Positions 1 through 9,450 of a stretch of 43,565 nt of DNA are shown here, one piece after another. Every line of letters starts with the position of its first letter. Position 1 is the first letter of the stretch. The translations under genes and the position numbers were made by a program. The notes beneath the pieces are model-generated. The model was not told where the DNA came from, ran no database searches, and saw only the letters and a list, made by a program, of their open reading frames with translations. Source of the stretch: Nitratireductor sp. (lineage in GTDB: Bacteria; Pseudomonadota; Alphaproteobacteria; Rhizobiales; Rhizobiaceae); assembly GCA_017854535.1 (NCBI GenBank), contig JAFMHL010000034.1, forward strand, positions 1 to 43,565. The letters run 5' to 3'.

Positions 1-616
<616 letters not shown>

Positions 617-643
617 TTACATGTATTTGGAGTTAGGACGAAG

Positions 644-940
644 TTAGACGATAACGCCCATAATATCAGTCTCTTTCATAATCAGTAGATCTTCACCATT
701 GATTTTAACTTCCGTTCCTGACCATTTTCCAAAAAGAACGCGGTCGCCAGCTTTAACGTCCAGCGGTACAATTTTTCCGCTTTCATCGCGGGCACCAGAA
801 CCAACGGCAACGATTTCGCCTTCGGATGGTTTTTCTTGAGCAGTATCAGGAATGATAATGCCGCCTTTAGTTTTTTCTTCAGATTCAATTCTACGCACTA
901 CAACACGGTCGTGAAGAGGACGGAAGTTCATTTTAGCCAT
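644..940 (-). CDS. groES: GroES co-chaperonin
   Basis: This is the 10-kDa co-chaperonin that caps the GroEL ring. It has 98 residues, the normal length for the family. It shows the N-terminal [12 protein letters not shown], the mobile-loop region [18 protein letters not shown] and the C-terminal [13 protein letters not shown]. The ATG at 940 gives [14 protein letters not shown] second ATG three codons later is possible, but the first is preceded by a purine-rich GGGAAA. It is first in the groESL operon, and the CIRCE operator lies about 65 bases upstream, so HrcA repression and heat induction are expected. Confidence 0.98.
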   Translation of the reverse strand: MAKMNFRPLHDRVVVRRIESEEKTKGGIIIPDTAQEKPSEGEIVAVGSGARDESGKIVPLDVKAGDRVLFGKWSGTEVKINGEDLLIMKETDIMGVIV

Positions 941-1004
941 CGTTTAATTTCCCAATTTTTTGAGCGACTACCTGTTTTCTAATGAAAAGCAGGGTTTAAA
1001 ACGC

Positions 1005-1033
1005 GTTAGCACTCTATAAGGTAGAGTGCTAAC
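1005..1033 (-). promoter_or_regulatory. CIRCE operator (HrcA binding site) of groESL
   Basis: A perfect inverted repeat TTAGCACTC (1006-1014), nine-base spacer, GAGTGCTAA (1024-1032) matches the CIRCE consensus exactly, with one more G/C pair outside it. It lies just downstream of the predicted -10 box, so it would overlap or follow the transcription start. HrcA bound here represses groESL. hrcA itself is not in the window. Confidence 0.97.
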
Positions 1034-1040
1034 AGGGCTG

Positions 1041-1068
1041 AGATAAGGACCCTCAACAGCGATGTCAA
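1041..1068 (-). promoter_or_regulatory. Probable sigma-70 type promoter of groESL
   Basis: On the minus strand a consensus TTGACA (1068-1063) is followed after 16 bases by TTATCT (1046-1041). This gives a housekeeping-type -35/-10 pair whose start point would fall at the edge of CIRCE. The spacing and the position relative to the operator support it. No RpoH-type promoter was identified. Confidence 0.6.
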
Positions 1069-1179
1069 CGGATTCACCAAAAACATTTTCGAATTACTAA
1101 GAAAAAAATCAAAATGATTAATTTTGGAGCAGATTTTACCGATTTGGCCGATAATTTCTGTAAAGAGCGCGACGCTAAG

Positions 1180-2400
1180 CTAGCTGATATTGTCTAGGGA
1201 AGACTTATGCGCGTCATTTGAGCTATTGGTCTTCAAGCTTCGGGCAGGTGAGATGAAGGGTCCTTGCGCAAGAGTGATGTCCAGATCAATGAGATTGGCC
1301 GCCTGATGAGCTTTTTCAACATCATTGGCAATCGTCTCTACGCCAAGCTTTGCAAGTTTAGGCAATAATATATCGGCAACTCTTTCGCCTTCTTTGTGAG
1401 TGTAGCTCAATAATTCTTGGACAGACAGTTTAAGGAGTGAAATGCGATGCTGGCTGGCCAATTGCACAATATTATTCACGCCTTGGCAATCCGTCAGACA
1501 GGGTTGCGACCCAAACTCTTTAAATTCAAGAAAACGGCTGGTTTCTTTGTCACCAAGTCTTCTGAACCGCGCCATGGAAATCTGCGGAACCAAGTTAGAG
1601 GAGAGTTTGATATCACCTTTCAAAACATTGCTGATCTTTGTCCAGCATTTGTTATTGGGAACTGCCATGGAAGTAAATGAATAGTGAATAGGCAGTAATT
1701 GCCCATCCAATTCCATTTTGCGCGCAATGGCTGAAAGCCGCTTCACCATGATCAAATCAAGTTGGCACCGCTGTGCGTCATCAAATGATTTAATGACCTC
1801 TCCAACGCTCTGCTCTCCATTTTTGGTTTCGAGAAAAGCAAAAGCTTCAACAGCCATAACCTCTTTTGACATTAAGTGGATCACCGGTTGTAGCTTGATG
1901 GAGATAGCTTCTTCTTCCAGCATGTTGTCCAGCGTTGGTTTGTAGACCCGCGAACTGGCCGCTTTCCCACGCCCTTTGCCATCAGTTGCCTGTCTTGGCT
2001 TTAACAAAACTACGTTGCCATCTTTGACATCTACATGACTTGCGAGCTCTTTAGAATTGTGGGATGCCTCCTGCGCTTTCAATTGCTCTTCGAGAACCGT
2101 GATACGCTGCTGCATGTCTTCAACGGTTAGGGCACTGGCTTGCCCCGTTTCAATTTTCTGAATCCGATTCAATAAGTTATTTTCCAACCCGAAAATGGCT
2201 GCAAGCCTGTTTTTCATCAGTCGTGATTGGATTGCTAGGTGAATATGGTTCAATAAAACCATCAAGGCACAAAAAATAGCGCCCCCTATAATTAGGGTAA
2301 GAATGATGGAAAACCCCGAATAACTTTGCCAGCCTAGCGCTATGGCGGCTGAAACAGCACATAGTAAGATCGGTAGCACCATTTGGCGTATGAAATACAT
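1180..2400 (-). CDS. Membrane-anchored protein with degenerate EAL domain (TipF-like)
   Basis: A 406-residue protein with two N-terminal membrane segments (about residues 8-25 and 30-50), a probable coiled coil (70-115) and a C-terminal EAL-family domain (about 165-390). EAL domains normally hydrolyse cyclic di-GMP using a set of acidic metal ligands. Here the signature reads E-A-F (185-187), the usual Asn-x-Ser strand reads HYSFTS, the DDFGTG loop is replaced by TDCQGVN, and the late Glu of the IAEGVE motif is Asn. It therefore probably does not hydrolyse c-di-GMP. It may bind the nucleotide or act as a scaffold. The two-helix, coiled-coil, EAL layout recalls Caulobacter TipF, a polar flagellar assembly factor, but no flagellar genes are nearby. 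It is monocistronic and divergent from the HAD gene. Confidence 0.8.
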   Translation of the reverse strand: MYFIRQMVLPILLCAVSAAIALGWQSYSGFSIILTLIIGGAIFCALMVLLNHIHLAIQSRLMKNRLAAIFGLENNLLNRIQKIETGQASALTVEDMQQRITVLEEQLKAQEASHNSKELASHVDVKDGNVVLLKPRQATDGKGRGKAASSRVYKPTLDNMLEEEAISIKLQPVIHLMSKEVMAVEAFAFLETKNGEQSVGEVIKSFDDAQRCQLDLIMVKRLSAIARKMELDGQLLPIHYSFTSMAVPNNKCWTKISNVLKGDIKLSSNLVPQISMARFRRLGDKETSRFLEFKEFGSQPCLTDCQGVNNIVQLASQHRISLLKLSVQELLSYTHKEGERVADILLPKLAKLGVETIANDVEKAHQAANLIDLDITLAQGPFISPARSLKTNSSNDAHKSSLDNIS

Positions 2401-2682
2401 TTTAATCTCCCCGAGGCCGCTTTATTTCAAAAGCAACAAACACTTAACAATCCGTCCCAGAGCATTAAAACATCAATTGGGCGTCAATGAAACTGAAACT
2501 CGTTTTAATGGTAAGTAAAAATGATTAAAGCACCCATTGGGCAACGCCTTTCGCCCAATCGTTATGGAATGAATATTGTTGATTGATTAGCTTGACCTTG
2601 CTCAATCGCTTTGCGACATAGATCACAATTTCAATGGGCCTATCCCGTTGTTTTTCAAATTCAACCGAAAAGAAGCCTCTTG

Positions 2683-3555
2683 ATGGTAAGCAATCCGGAA
2701 TCTGTACAGCGTATCCAAGGGCTTAGGGCAATTGCTGAGAATTATGACCTCGTCTTATGTGATGTATGGGGTGTTTTGCATAACGGTTTGGCTCCCAGAA
2801 GTGGCGCGATCGAGGCACTTTCAAGTTATAGAAAATCCGGCGGCACCGTGGTGATGGTCACCAATGCACCGCGCCAAAGAAAATCAGTGATTTTGCAACT
2901 GGAAAATATGGGCGTGCCTGAGGGCGTGTTCGATACGGTGGTGACCTCCGGTGATGTGACTCGTGACCTTATTCGGCAAATCGGCGGCAAAATGCTGCAT
3001 ATTGGGCCCAAAAAAGATATGAACCTTTTTGAAGGCATTGAGGTGGATTTGGTTAGCGAAAACGAAGCCAGCTCAATCATCTGCTCGGGTCTTTGGAATG
3101 AGCAAACTGAAACCCCTGAGGATTACATTGAGCTATTAGGGCGCATGCAAAAACGCGATTTACCATTTATCTGCGCCAATCCTGATATTGTTGTTCATGT
3201 GGGGGAAAAATTGGAATTTTGTGCGGGTGCTATTGCACGCGAATATTCAAAATTAGGCGGCAAGACGCTGATTGCAGGAAAACCGCATCACCCAATCTAT
3301 ACACTAGCTATTGCTGAGGCAGAGCAGATCACAGGCAAGACTTTCGACAAAGCAAAAATCCTTGCTATCGGTGACGGAATGCCAACAGATATAAAAGGTG
3401 CCGCAGACAACGGATTGGATGCACTTTATGTGAGCGCGGGGATTCATGCTGACGAATATGGTGCGGCGGACAATCCTGACAATGCCGGAGTGTTGGCATT
3501 TCTAGCGAAAAACAAGCAGGCCCCGGTGGCATATTTACCTCGGTTGGAATGGTAA
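2683..3555 (+). CDS. HAD-superfamily class IIA hydrolase (TIGR01459 type)
   Basis: A 290-residue predicted phosphatase of the HAD class IIA group, related to NagD and pyridoxal or p-nitrophenyl phosphatases. Motif I is LCDVWGVLHNG, with D27 as the expected nucleophile. Motif II is VMVTNAPR and motif IV is IGDGMPTDIKGA near residue 230. A large cap domain lies between them. The ATG at 2683 was chosen because an in-frame TTG at 2611 would add 24 residues of unlikely sequence, and because AAAGAAG precedes the ATG. The gene ends seven bases before ribF, so the two are probably co-transcribed. The physiological substrate is unknown. Pairing with ribF makes a flavin or other phosphorylated cofactor plausible, but that is inference. 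Confidence 0.87.
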   Translation: MVSNPESVQRIQGLRAIAENYDLVLCDVWGVLHNGLAPRSGAIEALSSYRKSGGTVVMVTNAPRQRKSVILQLENMGVPEGVFDTVVTSGDVTRDLIRQIGGKMLHIGPKKDMNLFEGIEVDLVSENEASSIICSGLWNEQTETPEDYIELLGRMQKRDLPFICANPDIVVHVGEKLEFCAGAIAREYSKLGGKTLIAGKPHHPIYTLAIAEAEQITGKTFDKAKILAIGDGMPTDIKGAADNGLDALYVSAGIHADEYGAADNPDNAGVLAFLAKNKQAPVAYLPRLEW

Positions 3556-3562
3556 AACCGAA

Positions 3563-4540
3563 ATGGTAGCAACGCCACAAACACCTCCTGTGCCTTTTGA
3601 TCCTCGGGTCTATTTTGCAACGGCGGATATACCATCGTCGTTGAAAGGCGGAGTGGTTGTTATTGGAAATTTCGATGGTGTACATTTGGGCCACCGCGCG
3701 GTTTTAGGAGATGCTCTCAGTCTTGCCAAAGCCACCAGCACCCCAGCTATTGTTCTGACATTCGAGCCACATCCTCGAACTTTTTTTAGACCGGAAACCC
3801 CTGTCTTTCGTATTACACCGCCTCATCTTAAATCTGATGTGTTGCTGGCAATGGGTTTTGATGCGGTAGTAATTGAGACTTTTGACAGCCAGCTTTCCAA
3901 TTTGGAAGCGGAAACCTTTATTGAGCAACATTTAGTCAATGACCTGGCTGCATCTCATGTGGTCACCGGGTTTAATTTCCATTTCGGTAAGAACCGAAAA
4001 GGCAATCCGCAAATGCTGGAAGCCGAAGGTAAAAGACTTGGGTTTAATGTAACCAGTGTTGAGCGTCAGGTTGATACAGCAGGGGAGCGCGTTTCATCAT
4101 CCAGAATTCGCAACGCCTTGGAAGACGGTAACATCAAACGAGCTAACCAGCTTTTGGGTCGCAATTGGCGGGTTCGTGGCCAGGTACAAAAAGGCGCACA
4201 ATTGGGCCGTACATTGGGTTATCCAACTGCCAATATAAAACTGCATCCTGCAACCACTTTGCGCCATGGAATTTATGCTGTCCGGTTCATTCGTGCTGAT
4301 GGCAGTTTCCATGACGGGGTCGCCAGTTTCGGCAAAAGGCCCACATTTGACAACGGTGCTCCGCTTTTGGAGATCTTCATCTTCGATTTTACCGGTGATC
4401 TTTACGATGAATTTATTTCAGTGGAACTGATCGATTGGATTAGAGCCGAAGAGAAGTTTGACAGTCTCGAAGCGTTGATCAGCCAAATGGATAAAGACAG
4501 CGCGAGAGCCAAAGCTATTCTTGCAGAAAGTGCAGTTTAA
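3563..4540 (+). CDS. ribF: Bifunctional riboflavin kinase / FAD synthetase
   Basis: RibF phosphorylates riboflavin to FMN and then adenylylates FMN to FAD in the cytoplasm. At 325 residues it has the normal length. The N-terminal nucleotidylyltransferase domain shows VVIGNFDGVHLGHRAVL, TFEPHPRTFF and the SSSRIRNALEDG motif. The C-terminal kinase domain shows RVRGQVQKGAQLGRTLGYPTAN and ends with a helical region (SLEALISQMDKD). The ATG lies eight bases after the HAD stop. The following dehydrogenase begins two bases after the ribF stop, indicating an operon. Confidence 0.97.
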   Translation: MVATPQTPPVPFDPRVYFATADIPSSLKGGVVVIGNFDGVHLGHRAVLGDALSLAKATSTPAIVLTFEPHPRTFFRPETPVFRITPPHLKSDVLLAMGFDAVVIETFDSQLSNLEAETFIEQHLVNDLAASHVVTGFNFHFGKNRKGNPQMLEAEGKRLGFNVTSVERQVDTAGERVSSSRIRNALEDGNIKRANQLLGRNWRVRGQVQKGAQLGRTLGYPTANIKLHPATTLRHGIYAVRFIRADGSFHDGVASFGKRPTFDNGAPLLEIFIFDFTGDLYDEFISVELIDWIRAEEKFDSLEALISQMDKDSARAKAILAESAV

Positions 4541-4542
4541 CA

Positions 4543-5265
4543 TTGGCTGGCCCTCGCAATATTTTGATAACAGGGGGTACATCCGGCATTGGGCTTGCGC
4601 TAGTCGACCGCCTCTCAAAGCGCCATCGGGTTTTGGTTACAGGGCGAAAGATCAGCCCTGCGCTCGAAGCAATGATTGTCCAACGTCCAGACCTTGATTT
4701 TCTAGCGCTCGATCAATCCCAGCCTGAGAAAATTACGAAAACTCTGACGTCTTATCTTGAAAAAAAGAAATGGGATCAAATCCACAATGCAGTGCTGAAT
4801 GCTGGAACTGGATTTGTGGGAGACCCGGTTCACGAAACATCCGACAAGATTGCACAAACCATTGCCGTCAACCTAATGGCCAATATTGAATTGTCCCATT
4901 GTCTCTTTCCTTATTTGCAAAAAACCAAGGGAAAATTGACATTTGTTGGTTCGACAGCCCGAAAGGGCGCAAAAAACTTTTCCAGCTACGCTGCATCGAA
5001 AGCCGGGCTACATGGTTTTGCCCGAGCGTTGAAGGAGGAATGGCGCAATAAAGTAGCCGTTCAAATTTTACATCCTGGTCCGACAAAAACAGACATGCAT
5101 GAAAAAGCCGGATTGAAATTGGGAATGATCCGCCATTTGTTTGCCAGCCCTGAGGCCGTTGCCCACATGATTGAAAACTCTATGGGACGAAATCGGTTTT
5201 CAACAAAGATGACTTCGTTTCAATATTGGGGCGGCAACCATCTTTTGGGCAGGGGGCTTCGATGA
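4543..5265 (+). CDS. Short-chain dehydrogenase/reductase, first of a coupled pair
   Basis: A 240-residue classical SDR-family oxidoreductase. The NAD(P)-binding TGGTSGIG lies at the N terminus, NAG follows the fourth strand (VLNAGTG), and the catalytic Ser and YxxxK are seen in FVGSTARKG and SYAASKAG. The only start that keeps the Rossmann motif intact is TTG at 4543, two bases after the ribF stop, which suggests translational coupling. The next ATG is inside the fold. Its stop overlaps the ATG of the next SDR gene. The substrate cannot be read from the sequence. Confidence 0.85.
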   Translation: MAGPRNILITGGTSGIGLALVDRLSKRHRVLVTGRKISPALEAMIVQRPDLDFLALDQSQPEKITKTLTSYLEKKKWDQIHNAVLNAGTGFVGDPVHETSDKIAQTIAVNLMANIELSHCLFPYLQKTKGKLTFVGSTARKGAKNFSSYAASKAGLHGFARALKEEWRNKVAVQILHPGPTKTDMHEKAGLKLGMIRHLFASPEAVAHMIENSMGRNRFSTKMTSFQYWGGNHLLGRGLR

Positions 5266-6029
5266 GCGCTCGACCATCAAAAAGGGCTTTGGTAACTGGC
5301 GGCGCTATGGGTCTGGGCAAAGCTTTGAGTGCCAATCTTGCGGCGCAAGGGTGGCAGGTCACCATCATTGATCGCGATGCGACTAAAATAGTGGAGAAAG
5401 ATCAATTGCACTCTATAAAGTGCGATCTTTCAGACCCCGTTGCCGTAGACCGTCTTATCGAGGAACTCATCAACCAAGATCCGTTCGATTCAGTGATCCA
5501 CAATGCAGCGGTTAGCGCCACAGGACGATTTGAAACGATACCTGTTCAAAAATATCATCAGCTGATGCAGCTTAATGTCACGACACCAATGATTATATCA
5601 TCGCGTTTGGCTGCCGCCGGCCGCCTTAACCGTGGCGCGCATCTGGTATTTTTATCTTCATTGTCACATTTTACAGGGTATCCGGGAGCGGCCGTTTACA
5701 GCGCTTCAAAAGACGCTATCGCAGTTTACGCCAAAAGCATTCGAAAACCCTTTGCCAAAATTGGTGTTACGGTTTCCTGCGTTTTTCCCGGGCCCATGAA
5801 GACCCAACAGGCTGAGCGCCATAGCCCAACTAATGCCGACGCAGAGAAGCGCATGCAGCCGGAAACAGCGGCTGCCCTCATCCTGAAATCAGTTTTTGCC
5901 AATCGAAAAACCATACTCCCTGGAGCAAACGCCAAAGCATTTGCCGCATTGGGTAAGGTCATGCCGATAGTAACAGACTTTGCCATGCGCAAAATCATTT
6001 ATGAAAAACTGGACAAAGATGTCTATTGA
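5262..6029 (+). CDS. Short-chain dehydrogenase/reductase, second of a coupled pair
   Basis: A 255-residue SDR-family protein with TGGAMGLG at the N terminus, NAAVSATG after the central strand, and the catalytic Ser and YxxxK in FLSSLSHFTGY and VYSASKDA. The start is the ATG at 5262, which overlaps the stop of the preceding SDR (ATGA) and is preceded by AGGGGG. An upstream in-frame start at 5226 would add 12 residues inside the previous gene and is less likely. The pair probably arose by duplication and divergence, since both are SDRs in one operon. A heteromeric enzyme is possible but unproven. Confidence 0.85.
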   Translation: MSARPSKRALVTGGAMGLGKALSANLAAQGWQVTIIDRDATKIVEKDQLHSIKCDLSDPVAVDRLIEELINQDPFDSVIHNAAVSATGRFETIPVQKYHQLMQLNVTTPMIISSRLAAAGRLNRGAHLVFLSSLSHFTGYPGAAVYSASKDAIAVYAKSIRKPFAKIGVTVSCVFPGPMKTQQAERHSPTNADAEKRMQPETAAALILKSVFANRKTILPGANAKAFAALGKVMPIVTDFAMRKIIYEKLDKDVY

Positions 6030-6092
6030 GGGCCAAGCGTAAACTTCTGTTTTCTTCTTTATTCGTCAACTTCTTGCTGCTAAGAGAGCCTT

Positions 6093-6152
6093 ATGAAACA
6101 GCATTTTGATATTAGTTTTTCGATACGAATTATTGGCCCGGTCCCTGCCTGA
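6093..6152 (+). CDS. Possible isoleucine-rich leader peptide upstream of ileS
   Basis: A 19-codon open frame, MKQHFDISFSIRIIGPVPA, starts with ATG and is preceded five to nine bases earlier by a purine-rich AAGAGAG. Four of its 19 codons are isoleucine (ATT, ATA, ATT, ATT), including a tandem pair at 6129-6134 placed immediately before an imperfect hairpin that starts at 6137. The next gene is isoleucyl-tRNA synthetase. That geometry fits a leader peptide sensing charged tRNA-Ile. Against it, the sequence is A+T-rich, so isoleucine codons are common by chance, and no U-tract follows the hairpin. Offered as a hypothesis only. Confidence 0.3.
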   Translation: MKQHFDISFSIRIIGPVPA

Positions 6153-6174
6153 TTGACAGGTTACGGGTCCCGGG
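6137..6174 (+). other. Imperfect stem-loop in the ileS 5' region
   Basis: CCCGG (6137-6141) pairs with CCGGG (6170-6174), CCC (6043-type inner arm at 6143-6145) with GGG (6165-6167), and CCTG (6148-6151) with CAGG (6157-6160) around an ATTGA loop. That makes twelve G/C-rich pairs interrupted by two internal loops. It overlaps the end of the possible leader peptide and lies about 120 bases before ileS. No run of T follows, so it is not a classical terminator. It could end the SDR operon or act in an ileS leader. Confidence 0.45.
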
Positions 6175-6293
6175 AAAGCTAATCGATGATTTTGGCGCTT
6201 GTAAAAAGCCTGAAACACCCCCATTCCAGTTGTTGAAATAATCCGAAGGTTTCCGCTTCTTGTTTCTCAAGTGCGGTAAATGATGTGAACAAT

Positions 6294-9242
6294 ATGACAG
6301 ATAAAACACCCGATAATACCAAAGAAGGTCGCGACTGGTCCGCCACGTTGAACCTGCCTGTAACTGAATTTCCAATGCGCGCTGGTTTGCCGGAAAAAGA
6401 GCCGCAAATGATCGCCCGTTGGAATGAGATGGGCCTATATAAACGCCTGCGCGAACAGGCCAAAGGTCGTCCGCAATATGTGCTGCATGATGGCCCGCCC
6501 TATGCCAATGGCAACCTGCATATCGGCCATGCGTTGAATAAAATTCTCAAAGATATCATCACTCGCTCATTCCAAATGCGCGGTTATGATTCAAACTATG
6601 TGCCTGGTTGGGATTGCCATGGTCTGCCGATCGAATGGAAGATCGAAGAGCAGTATCGCGCAAAGGGAAAGAATAAAGATGAAGTGCCGATCAACGAGTT
6701 TCGTAAGGAATGTCGTGATTTTGCCGCCCATTGGGTTGGTGTGCAGTCAGAAGAATTTATGCGTCTTGGCGTAACGGGTGATTTTGATAATCCATATCTT
6801 ACCATGGCCTATGAAGCCGAAGCGATCATCGCCAATGAGCTGATGAAATTCGCCAAGTCTGGCCAGCTCTATCGCGGTTCCAAGCCGATCATGTGGTCGG
6901 TTGTCGAGCGCACCGCTTTGGCTGAAGCTGAAATCGAATACGAGATGTATGAAAGCGATACGGTTTGGGTGAAGTTTCCGGTAAACGGTGCCTCGCTTCA
7001 AGGTAGCTCTGTAGTCATCTGGACAACAACACCGTGGACAATCCCGGCCAACAGGGCGGTATGTTATTCAACCCGCATTCCCTATGGCCTTTATGAAGTG
7101 ATTTCAGCGGAAAACGACTTCGGTCCCCAAGCAGGCGACAAATTGATTTTTGCCGACAAATTGGCTGAAGATTGTGCGTCCAAAGCAAAAGTCGAAATGA
7201 AAAAACTGCGCGATGTTTCAGCCAAAGAACTGGGAGAAATCTCTCTTTCCCATCCCTTGGTCGATGCTGGCCTTGGCGGTTATGATTTCACAATTCCAAT
7301 GCTGGCTGGCGATCATGTTACCGATGAGGCCGGAACTGGCTTTGTCCACACTGCACCATCCCATGGCCGCGATGACTTTGAAGCCTGGATGTCCAATATC
7401 AAAACCATCGAAGCCATGGGGATCGACACGCGTATTCCTTTCCCAGTTGATGATGCAGGTTTCTATACTGAGGACGTACCTGGTTTTGACGGTGCGCGTG
7501 TGATCGACGATAAAGGTAAAAAGGGTGATGCAAATGACAAGGTCATCAAGGCTTTGATCGGAGTGAACAATCTGTTTGCCCGTGGTCGTTTGAAACACGA
7601 ATATCCCCATTCTTGGCGTTCAAAAAAACCGATCATCTTCCGCAACACCCCCCAATGGTTTGTCTATATGGATAAAGAAGGCGTAGTTGGTGACGGCTCA
7701 AAAACCAATATCGGAACCCTGCGCCAAACGGCACTTGCTGCCATCGAAGAAACACGCTTTGTGCCTGAACGCGGTAAAACCCGCTTGCATGGCATGATTG
7801 CGGATCGCCCGGACTGGGTATTGTCACGCCAACGCGCTTGGGGTGTGCCTATTGCCGTGTTCAGAAATGTTGAAACAGGTCAGGTAATCCCGGGCCCAGA
7901 ATTTGATAAATCTGATGAACTGATGGCGCGCATCAAAGACATTTTTGCCAAAGAGGGTGCTGATGCCTGGTATGCGGAAGGGGCAAAAGAGCGTTTTCTT
8001 GACGGGTTCATTTCGGATCAGGAAAATTGGGAGCAGGTCAAAGACATCTTGGATGTCTGGTTTGATTCTGGCTCAACCCATGCCTTCTGTCTTGAGCAGC
8101 GCCCGGATTTGAAATGGCCTGCTGATCTTTATCTCGAAGGCTCGGATCAACACCGTGGCTGGTTCCATTCTTCTTTGCTGGAGAGCGCTGGAACCAGAGG
8201 TCGTGCGCCTTATGATGCTGTACTCACCCATGGCTTCGTTATGGCTGAAGACGGTAAGAAAATGTCCAAGTCTCTTGGCAATGTCGTAACACCGCAAGAG
8301 GTTATCAAACAATCTGGCGCTGACATTCTGCGCCTTTGGGTTGCCTCTTCTGATTATTCTGAAGACCTGCGCATTGGACCGGAGATTTTGAAAACCTCCG
8401 TTGATGCCTATCGCAAATTACGAAACACTTTGCGCTGGATGTTGGGAACACTGGCCCATGACCACGGCGATGTGGTCGCCTATGCGGATATGCCTGAGCT
8501 TGAGCGTTTGATGCTGCATAGGATCGCTGAATTGGATATGGTGGTCGAAGAAGGTTACAACGCCTTTGATTTCAAAAAGGTCTTTGCAGAGTTGTTCCGC
8601 TTTATGACAGTTGAACTGTCTGCTTTCTATTTTGATATCAGGAAAGACGCGCTTTATTGCGATGCGCCGTCTAGCTTTAAACGCCGCGCTTCTTTGCAAG
8701 TCGTCGGTCATTTGTTTGACCATCTGGTTAAATGGTTGGCCCCGTTGATGCCATTTACCATGGAAGAGGCCTGGTTGCTTCGCAATCCAGATGCGGAATC
8801 AGTTCACATGGAGCAATTCTCCAAAGCTGACCCAGTTTGGAAAGATGAGGCGCTAGCCACAAAATGGCGTAAGATCCGTAAGGTCCGCCGTGTTGTGACA
8901 GGTGCATTGGAAGTTGAGCGCCGTGAAAAGCGCATTGGCTCTTCTCTCGAATCGTCTCCTGATGTGTATATTTCGGATAAAGAATTGCTATCAGTATTAG
9001 ACGATCTAGATTTCGCTGAAATCTGCATCACCAGTCAGATCAACATTCTTGAAGGGAACGCACCTCAAAATGCGTTTGCTTTGGAAGATGTCAAAGGTGT
9101 TGGGGTTGTCCACAAATCGGCTGAGGGAAAAAAGTGTGCGCGTTCATGGCGTATTTTATCCGAGGTGGGCAGTGATCCTGAATTTCCGGAGCTTTCATTG
9201 CGCGATGCTGCTGCAATTCGTGAAATTGACGCAACAAACTAG
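6294..9242 (+). CDS. ileS: Isoleucyl-tRNA synthetase
   Basis: A class I aminoacyl-tRNA synthetase that charges tRNA-Ile and edits misactivated valine. It has 982 residues. The HIGH motif lies in [16 protein letters not shown] and the KMSKS motif in [12 protein letters not shown]. The editing domain contains [12 protein letters not shown] and [13 protein letters not shown]. The C terminus, which carries a four-cysteine zinc site in Escherichia coli, keeps only one cysteine (KKCARSW), a condition I recall from other Hyphomicrobiales. The ATG at 6294 was chosen. A GTG three codons earlier (6285) is the alternative, and neither has a strong Shine-Dalgarno sequence. A 264-base upstream region separates it from the SDR genes. 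Confidence 0.98.
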   Translation: MTDKTPDNTKEGRDWSATLNLPVTEFPMRAGLPEKEPQMIARWNEMGLYKRLREQAKGRPQYVLHDGPPYANGNLHIGHALNKILKDIITRSFQMRGYDSNYVPGWDCHGLPIEWKIEEQYRAKGKNKDEVPINEFRKECRDFAAHWVGVQSEEFMRLGVTGDFDNPYLTMAYEAEAIIANELMKFAKSGQLYRGSKPIMWSVVERTALAEAEIEYEMYESDTVWVKFPVNGASLQGSSVVIWTTTPWTIPANRAVCYSTRIPYGLYEVISAENDFGPQAGDKLIFADKLAEDCASKAKVEMKKLRDVSAKELGEISLSHPLVDAGLGGYDFTIPMLAGDHVTDEAGTGFVHTAPSHGRDDFEAWMSNIKTIEAMGIDTRIPFPVDDAGFYTEDVPGFDGARVIDDKGKKGDANDKVIKALIGVNNLFARGRLKHEYPHSWRSKKPIIFRNTPQWFVYMDKEGVVGDGSKTNIGTLRQTALAAIEETRFVPERGKTRLHGMIADRPDWVLSRQRAWGVPIAVFRNVETGQVIPGPEFDKSDELMARIKDIFAKEGADAWYAEGAKERFLDGFISDQENWEQVKDILDVWFDSGSTHAFCLEQRPDLKWPADLYLEGSDQHRGWFHSSLLESAGTRGRAPYDAVLTHGFVMAEDGKKMSKSLGNVVTPQEVIKQSGADILRLWVASSDYSEDLRIGPEILKTSVDAYRKLRNTLRWMLGTLAHDHGDVVAYADMPELERLMLHRIAELDMVVEEGYNAFDFKKVFAELFRFMTVELSAFYFDIRKDALYCDAPSSFKRRASLQVVGHLFDHLVKWLAPLMPFTMEEAWLLRNPDAESVHMEQFSKADPVWKDEALATKWRKIRKVRRVVTGALEVERREKRIGSSLESSPDVYISDKELLSVLDDLDFAEICITSQINILEGNAPQNAFALEDVKGVGVVHKSAEGKKCARSWRILSEVGSDPEFPELSLRDAAAIREIDATN

Positions 9243-9336
9243 CAAGCAGATGTCGCCTTTTTTGCCTAGGTTCTTACCCACACTGTGGCAAAATTGGCGA
9301 AATTGACCATAAACAACGTTAGTTGGGGAGAGGCAC

Positions 9337-9411
9337 ATGCTCAAACATTGCGTATCCCTAGCTTTTCGGTTATTTTCACGCGAAGACAGATTTAGGCCGC
9401 ATTTTTGGTAG
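9337..9411 (+). CDS. Possible small ORF with strong ribosome-binding site
   Basis: A 24-codon open frame (starts MLKHCVSLAFRLF, ends TAG at 9411) is preceded by GGGGAGAGG, one of the better Shine-Dalgarno sequences in the window, about four bases from its ATG. It lies between ileS and the lipoprotein gene and ends 39 bases before the latter. The peptide is basic with a short hydrophobic stretch. I recognise no family. It could be a translated leader or chance. Confidence 0.25.
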   Translation: MLKHCVSLAFRLFSREDRFRPHFW

Positions 9412-9450
9412 AACGATGCGCTACTTGATCGAGAAAATACCTGCAGGGAT

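Noticed and set aside
2611-2682. TTG-started N-terminal extension of the HAD hydrolase
   Set aside because: The extra 24 residues do not resemble the family, and the ATG at 2683 has a ribosome-binding site at proper spacing.
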